Source: an uncultured Lachnospiraceae bacterium | GTDB lineage: Bacteria > Bacillota > Clostridia > Lachnospirales > Lachnospiraceae | Reading direction: 5' to 3' | Length of the DNA: 18,900 nucleotides | Assembly: GCA_947178465.1 (NCBI GenBank) | Contig: CAMWYL010000016.1 | Span: forward strand, 1-18,900 | Shown here: positions 15,521 through 18,900 of the stretch, one piece after another | Layout: every line of letters begins with the position of its first letter | Numbering within the stretch: the stretch's first letter is position 1 | The notes under the pieces: generated by a model | The model's input: the letters and a program-made list of their open reading frames with translations, nothing else | The model's database searches: none | What the model was told of the DNA's origin: nothing | Made by a program: the position numbers and the translations under genes

Positions 15521-18034
15521 TCATTTCAAATACGTGAGAAACGAATTTTCATTATCCTGAAACAGCTTTGTCGCATCATTCATGCCTATTTTATATATTG
15601 TGCCGGTCTGCGGGTTCATAATCACGATATTCAACTCGTTAAAGCCGATGACCAGCACCGCCTTCTCGCCCTCAAGCGATGCAAGCACGGGAATATCCTG
15701 ATTCACATAATACAGCACTGCGTCCAGACTCACACCCCTCAGTTCCAACAGCCTTGCACCCTCCAGACTCTCCTGCAAAATCTGCTTTGCCGTCTTGCCT
15801 TTGTCGAGCATGGGCTGTACGTTTTTGGTTATTCCCTCATACTCAAGAATGGTCTCCAGACACACCGCCAGATCCGTACTCTGCTCATCGCCTGACCGCC
15901 CGCTGATTGCCATGATTTGATTGCGCACACTCCTTGACGACCGCTTCCAGATATATGCACCCTTCTCATCCGCCACAACGCCGCGCACGTCATAAGCCAT
16001 GTTTACCGCATCCGCCTCATGGGTAAAGGTTCCCATAATGCCATCCTTACCGTATACATAAAAGCGGTTGACCGGACTCTCAATGGTAATCGGCAGCTCT
16101 CTCGAACCTTCATACAGAACCTCCATGGGCCGTGTGTGCTTGAGCTGTTTAACTTCTATGGAATTCTTAAGCACCAGCTGCACAATTTTCTCATAGGTCT
16201 GTGTGACCACGACCTCAGAGGAATTATACCCCTGTTCCTCAACAACACGGTTGACAATCTGATCCTTTGCGATTTCCGTATAGCCGTCCGTCTCACTCTT
16301 CTCCAACCGCGACAGGGTAATCAGATTATCCATAATCTCAGCGCCGGTCACATAGATTCCCTCACGTCGGTAGTCATGTAAGATTTCCCCGCGTTCATTT
16401 TGTATATAAACAACATACATCGGAAACGTGACAGAGCCGGTAAAGTCCATATAAATATCCTCGTAATGCGCCACACCGTAAATCAAGTCTTCATTAATGA
16501 AACCCAGCGGGAGCAGACGGTCTTCCGACTCCGACTTGATTTCTTCCGTCTCACCGGTATTCAGATTCATCAGTATCAGCTTTGTGCAGTCATATGAATC
16601 GGCAGAATTCTGCCATACAAGCATCTTATCGCTGTTGGAGACCTGAAAGCTTCCCTGTTGAAGATTATCGGCAATCTCAGCGCTCATTTTCTCGGTCAGG
16701 TTGATTCCCAGAATGGAGCCGTCCAGATACAGATAAAGCATACCGCTTCGGTTAATGTAGGAAAGCTGCTCCACATCCGCCTTCAACGCGGCAAATGACT
16801 TGTCATATGGAATAAAGATCAGTTCCTCAACCGTATTGAGCATTCCATTGTACTCATACACCTGTATGCCGATGTTCCCTTCATGCTTCCCGCGGTTCAT
16901 GTAGCCATAGACAATGAAACGGACATTTCCGGTCTCATCCACACTCAGTATTTTGATTGCATGCTCATTATATATCGTCCGCAAATCCAAATCGTCATAA
17001 AAACTGAACAGATACGCCAACTTTTTATCCGCCGCATGGTAACAGAACAACTGATTCTCATTTACGAACGCAAGATTGGAGCCGCCGTCACTCTCCATCA
17101 TCTGAACCTCATGGTCCCTTATTCCGAGCATGATTTTGTTGCTCGCGTACACATCCGCCTCCGGATTGAAGATCTGATTCATCGTGCGTTCGTAATCCAA
17201 CAGATATATCCGCTCCGTCCCATAGCGAATACGGAAGAACTCGCTGACATTATACTGATATACCGCCTTCCCCTCTTTCGTCTGTACCCTGTAATCCATA
17301 CGGATGGAAGCCGTCTGCGACTCTATCTCCCGCACGGAAATCTGCGGTTCCACAATTTCTTCAACATTCAAGCCGTCCCACGACACCTGATTAAGACTGC
17401 TGTGTATATCTACATAACTTAATGTGGTGTTGTCTCCTCTGGTATTCGGCTCCAGATACATCGCAAGCTGTCTGGCCAGTTCCTTGTCAAAGGTTTTCGC
17501 GTGAAAATCGCGGACATAGGAAAGCTTCTCAAATAGATAAAAGCCCGAATCCTCAATGATACGCGTATAATACCGTATCGTCTCGCCTCCGATCTCCAAC
17601 ATCAGTATCCAGTTATACTCCGTGTCTTCCTCTATCAAATCCTTGATTGTGACGGTCGCATAGATTCGGTCGCCGTTTTCACGATAACCGGTAACGCGCG
17701 TGCTCTCCACAAGGCGGGAATCGTCAACACTGCGCACCTCAAAGGATATCCCCGAAATGTCATTTCCGTATTTGTCAATGACAAAGCTGAGCGTCCGGCC
17801 CTCGCCAAGCGGCGTGATCGTGTCCCGCAAAAAACTGCCTTGGACGGTTTGGCGAAGTCCATGCAGATAATTATAGGAAATTCCTCCCATATTGATATGC
17901 ACCAACGGCAGGGACGCCTCCGCCATGCTTGCGGTCATCTCCTCATTTCCGTTATTAAAAACACCGCTGGTTATAAAAAGCGCAAGAATAAATACAATGA
18001 CGCATACGACAGCCTTACTGATTATTCTCTTCAT
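15521..18034 (-). CDS. Large membrane-anchored protein with degenerate C39-like (papain-fold) C-terminal domain
   Basis: This 837-residue protein has one N-terminal membrane segment (about residues 5-24) after a basic MKRIISK start. The rest should lie outside the cell: a large beta-rich region (about 50-690) with repeating strand-like patterns and a C-terminal domain (about 700-837). In that domain AVCLETILEYEGI and DIPVLASLEGEKAVLVIGFN followed by VIMNPQTG match the layout of C39-type peptidases, but the catalytic Cys position appears to be Asp (about 721) and the His position Lys (about 791). It is therefore probably an inactive fold, used for binding or presentation. The alignment is by eye. 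Start choice: GAGG is 6 bases from the ATG at 18034; the earlier in-frame codon is TTG. It sits between a methyltransferase (21 bases) and an AT3 acyltransferase (48 bases). Confidence 0.75.
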   Translation of the reverse strand: MKRIISKAVVCVIVFILALFITSGVFNNGNEEMTASMAEASLPLVHINMGGISYNYLHGLRQTVQGSFLRDTITPLGEGRTLSFVIDKYGNDISGISFEVRSVDDSRLVESTRVTGYRENGDRIYATVTIKDLIEEDTEYNWILMLEIGGETIRYYTRIIEDSGFYLFEKLSYVRDFHAKTFDKELARQLAMYLEPNTRGDNTTLSYVDIHSSLNQVSWDGLNVEEIVEPQISVREIESQTASIRMDYRVQTKEGKAVYQYNVSEFFRIRYGTERIYLLDYERTMNQIFNPEADVYASNKIMLGIRDHEVQMMESDGGSNLAFVNENQLFCYHAADKKLAYLFSFYDDLDLRTIYNEHAIKILSVDETGNVRFIVYGYMNRGKHEGNIGIQVYEYNGMLNTVEELIFIPYDKSFAALKADVEQLSYINRSGMLYLYLDGSILGINLTEKMSAEIADNLQQGSFQVSNSDKMLVWQNSADSYDCTKLILMNLNTGETEEIKSESEDRLLPLGFINEDLIYGVAHYEDIYMDFTGSVTFPMYVVYIQNERGEILHDYRREGIYVTGAEIMDNLITLSRLEKSETDGYTEIAKDQIVNRVVEEQGYNSSEVVVTQTYEKIVQLVLKNSIEVKQLKHTRPMEVLYEGSRELPITIESPVNRFYVYGKDGIMGTFTHEADAVNMAYDVRGVVADEKGAYIWKRSSRSVRNQIMAISGRSGDEQSTDLAVCLETILEYEGITKNVQPMLDKGKTAKQILQESLEGARLLELRGVSLDAVLYYVNQDIPVLASLEGEKAVLVIGFNELNIVIMNPQTGTIYKIGMNDATKLFQDNENSFLTYLK

Positions 18035-18055
18035 AAATTCCCTCAATCCAAAGTG

Positions 18056-18900
18056 CTACAAATCTTTCAACAGCCGCCCCAGAGTCGGCGTCACATGCAA
18101 AAAATCCTCCAACTGCTTCCGGTCATAAACGACTCCCTGCGTGTGGGCGCGATACTGCATGCACTCCTGTCCGCAGTCCCGCTTCACCGCACGTATCAGA
18201 ATATTCTTCGGCGTGTGTTCCATGTCTATAAATTCGAGAAGCTGCGTCTCATAGCCCTGCTCCTCCAACAGATTCGCCCGAAACGCATCCGTCATCAACG
18301 CCGCCATCCGCTCCCTGATAATGCCGTATTTTAACAGCGGTTCCAGCTCTCCGCACTTGATCTGGCGATTCAGCTCATGCTGACAGCAGGGAACCGACAG
18401 GATTACCCGCGCATTCCATTTGACCGCCTTGGCAAGTGCATAGTCTGTGGCCGTATCGCAGGCATGAAGCGTCACCACCATATCCGCCTGCTCCGTTCCA
18501 TTATAGGAACCGATGTCCCCCACAAGGAATTTTAACCCGGTAAATCCAAATTTATCCGCCAGTGCCTGACAGTTTTCCATAACATCCTTCTTCAAATCCA
18601 AGCCTATGACACGAATGTCATATCCGTTCATAACCTTCAGATAATAGTACAGCGCAAAGGTCAGATACGATTTCCCACAGCCAAAATCTATGACAGTGAG
18701 GGGTTCACCCTCCTTTTTGGGCAGACAGGGCAGGACATCCCGCACAAACTCGAGATACCTGTTAATCTGACGAAACTTATCATACCGTGCCTTGACGATT
18801 TTCCCCTCGGGTGTCTGCACACCAAGCTCTACGAGAAAGGGAATCGGTTTATCCTGCGGCAGAATATATTGTTTTGTCCTGTTATGAGACAAGTCATTGT
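18056..18900 (-). CDS. SAM-dependent methyltransferase (Methyltransf_32-like), N-terminus beyond window edge
   Basis: The 5' end is cut off: the frame continues upstream past 18900, and I recall full-length homologues of about 390-400 residues with an N-terminal domain preceding the LSHNRTKQY segment seen here. The visible part holds the SAM-binding motif VIDFGCGKSYLTF, the acidic VIGLDLKK segment that follows, VTLHACDTATDYAL and the hallmark SVPCCQHEL motif of Methyltransf_32/GSTCD-type methyltransferases, a family often annotated only as 'SAM-dependent methyltransferase'. A TTG at 18892 gives a possible internal start but has no ribosome-binding site. The substrate is unknown; an rRNA or tRNA base is possible. 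It is the first visible gene of a three-gene cluster, and the next gene starts 21 bases downstream. Confidence 0.85.
   Translation of the reverse strand, partial: NDLSHNRTKQYILPQDKPIPFLVELGVQTPEGKIVKARYDKFRQINRYLEFVRDVLPCLPKKEGEPLTVIDFGCGKSYLTFALYYYLKVMNGYDIRVIGLDLKKDVMENCQALADKFGFTGLKFLVGDIGSYNGTEQADMVVTLHACDTATDYALAKAVKWNARVILSVPCCQHELNRQIKCGELEPLLKYGIIRERMAALMTDAFRANLLEEQGYETQLLEFIDMEHTPKNILIRAVKRDCGQECMQYRAHTQGVVYDRKQLEDFLHVTPTLGRLLKDL

Noticed and set aside
1..18900. CRISPR array, tRNA or rRNA genes, insertion sequences, phage genes
   Set aside because: None seen: no regularly spaced repeats, cloverleaf-like sequences, transposase or integrase reading frames on either strand.

Overview
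The window looks like chromosomal DNA of an anaerobic, low-to-mid GC Firmicute, most likely of the Lachnospiraceae. The signs are strong GGAGG ribosome-binding sites, a DUF4317-type protein, a T-box leader in front of ileS, a eukaryote-like (type 2) isoleucyl-tRNA synthetase, and a clostridial-style acyl-CoA dehydrogenase. No rRNA, tRNA, insertion sequence, phage gene or CRISPR array was seen.

Left part (1-5020). A truncated acyl-CoA dehydrogenase gene (- strand) is divergent from a LysR-type regulator (+ strand), and the gap between them carries repeated AAATTCGAT boxes. A DUF4317-like gene follows on the + strand and ends in a long hairpin. Next comes a small class I methyltransferase gene (- strand), broken by a one-base frameshift in a run of six C. 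An XRE-type DNA-binding protein with four predicted membrane segments lies on the + strand. Judged by eye, this part is more AT-rich than the right half and looks like accessory DNA.

Middle part (5020-7330). It holds a small unknown membrane protein (-), a decayed C-terminal fragment that resembles an ABC-transporter permease (-), and a TspO/MBR-family membrane protein (+). Two same-strand genes (-) follow: a 117-residue protein resembling an ADP-ribosyltransferase fold, and a NADAR-family protein. NADAR proteins remove ADP-ribose from guanine bases, so this pair could be an ADP-ribosylation writer/eraser module. It is the most interesting hypothesis in the window.

Right part (7275-18900, all - strand). 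IleS is read from a clear promoter through an isoleucine T-box (specifier AUC) and ends in a strong hairpin terminator that separates it from the ADP-ribose-related pair. Upstream of ileS sit two tandem paralogous secreted proteins (526 and 535 residues, about the DUF5722 type). Both have Asn-Glu and Ser-Glu motifs of the kind found at the active sites of clan GH-A glycosidases, and the pair has its own promoter (TTGAAA-17-TATAAT). Farther upstream is a compact three-gene cluster: a Methyltransf_32-like SAM methyltransferase (cut by the window edge), an 837-residue membrane-anchored protein whose C-terminal domain looks like a degenerate C39-type papain fold, and an acyltransferase-3 membrane protein. 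The cluster and the tandem hydrolase-like proteins suggest cell-envelope or polysaccharide work, but that is inference from family and context only.
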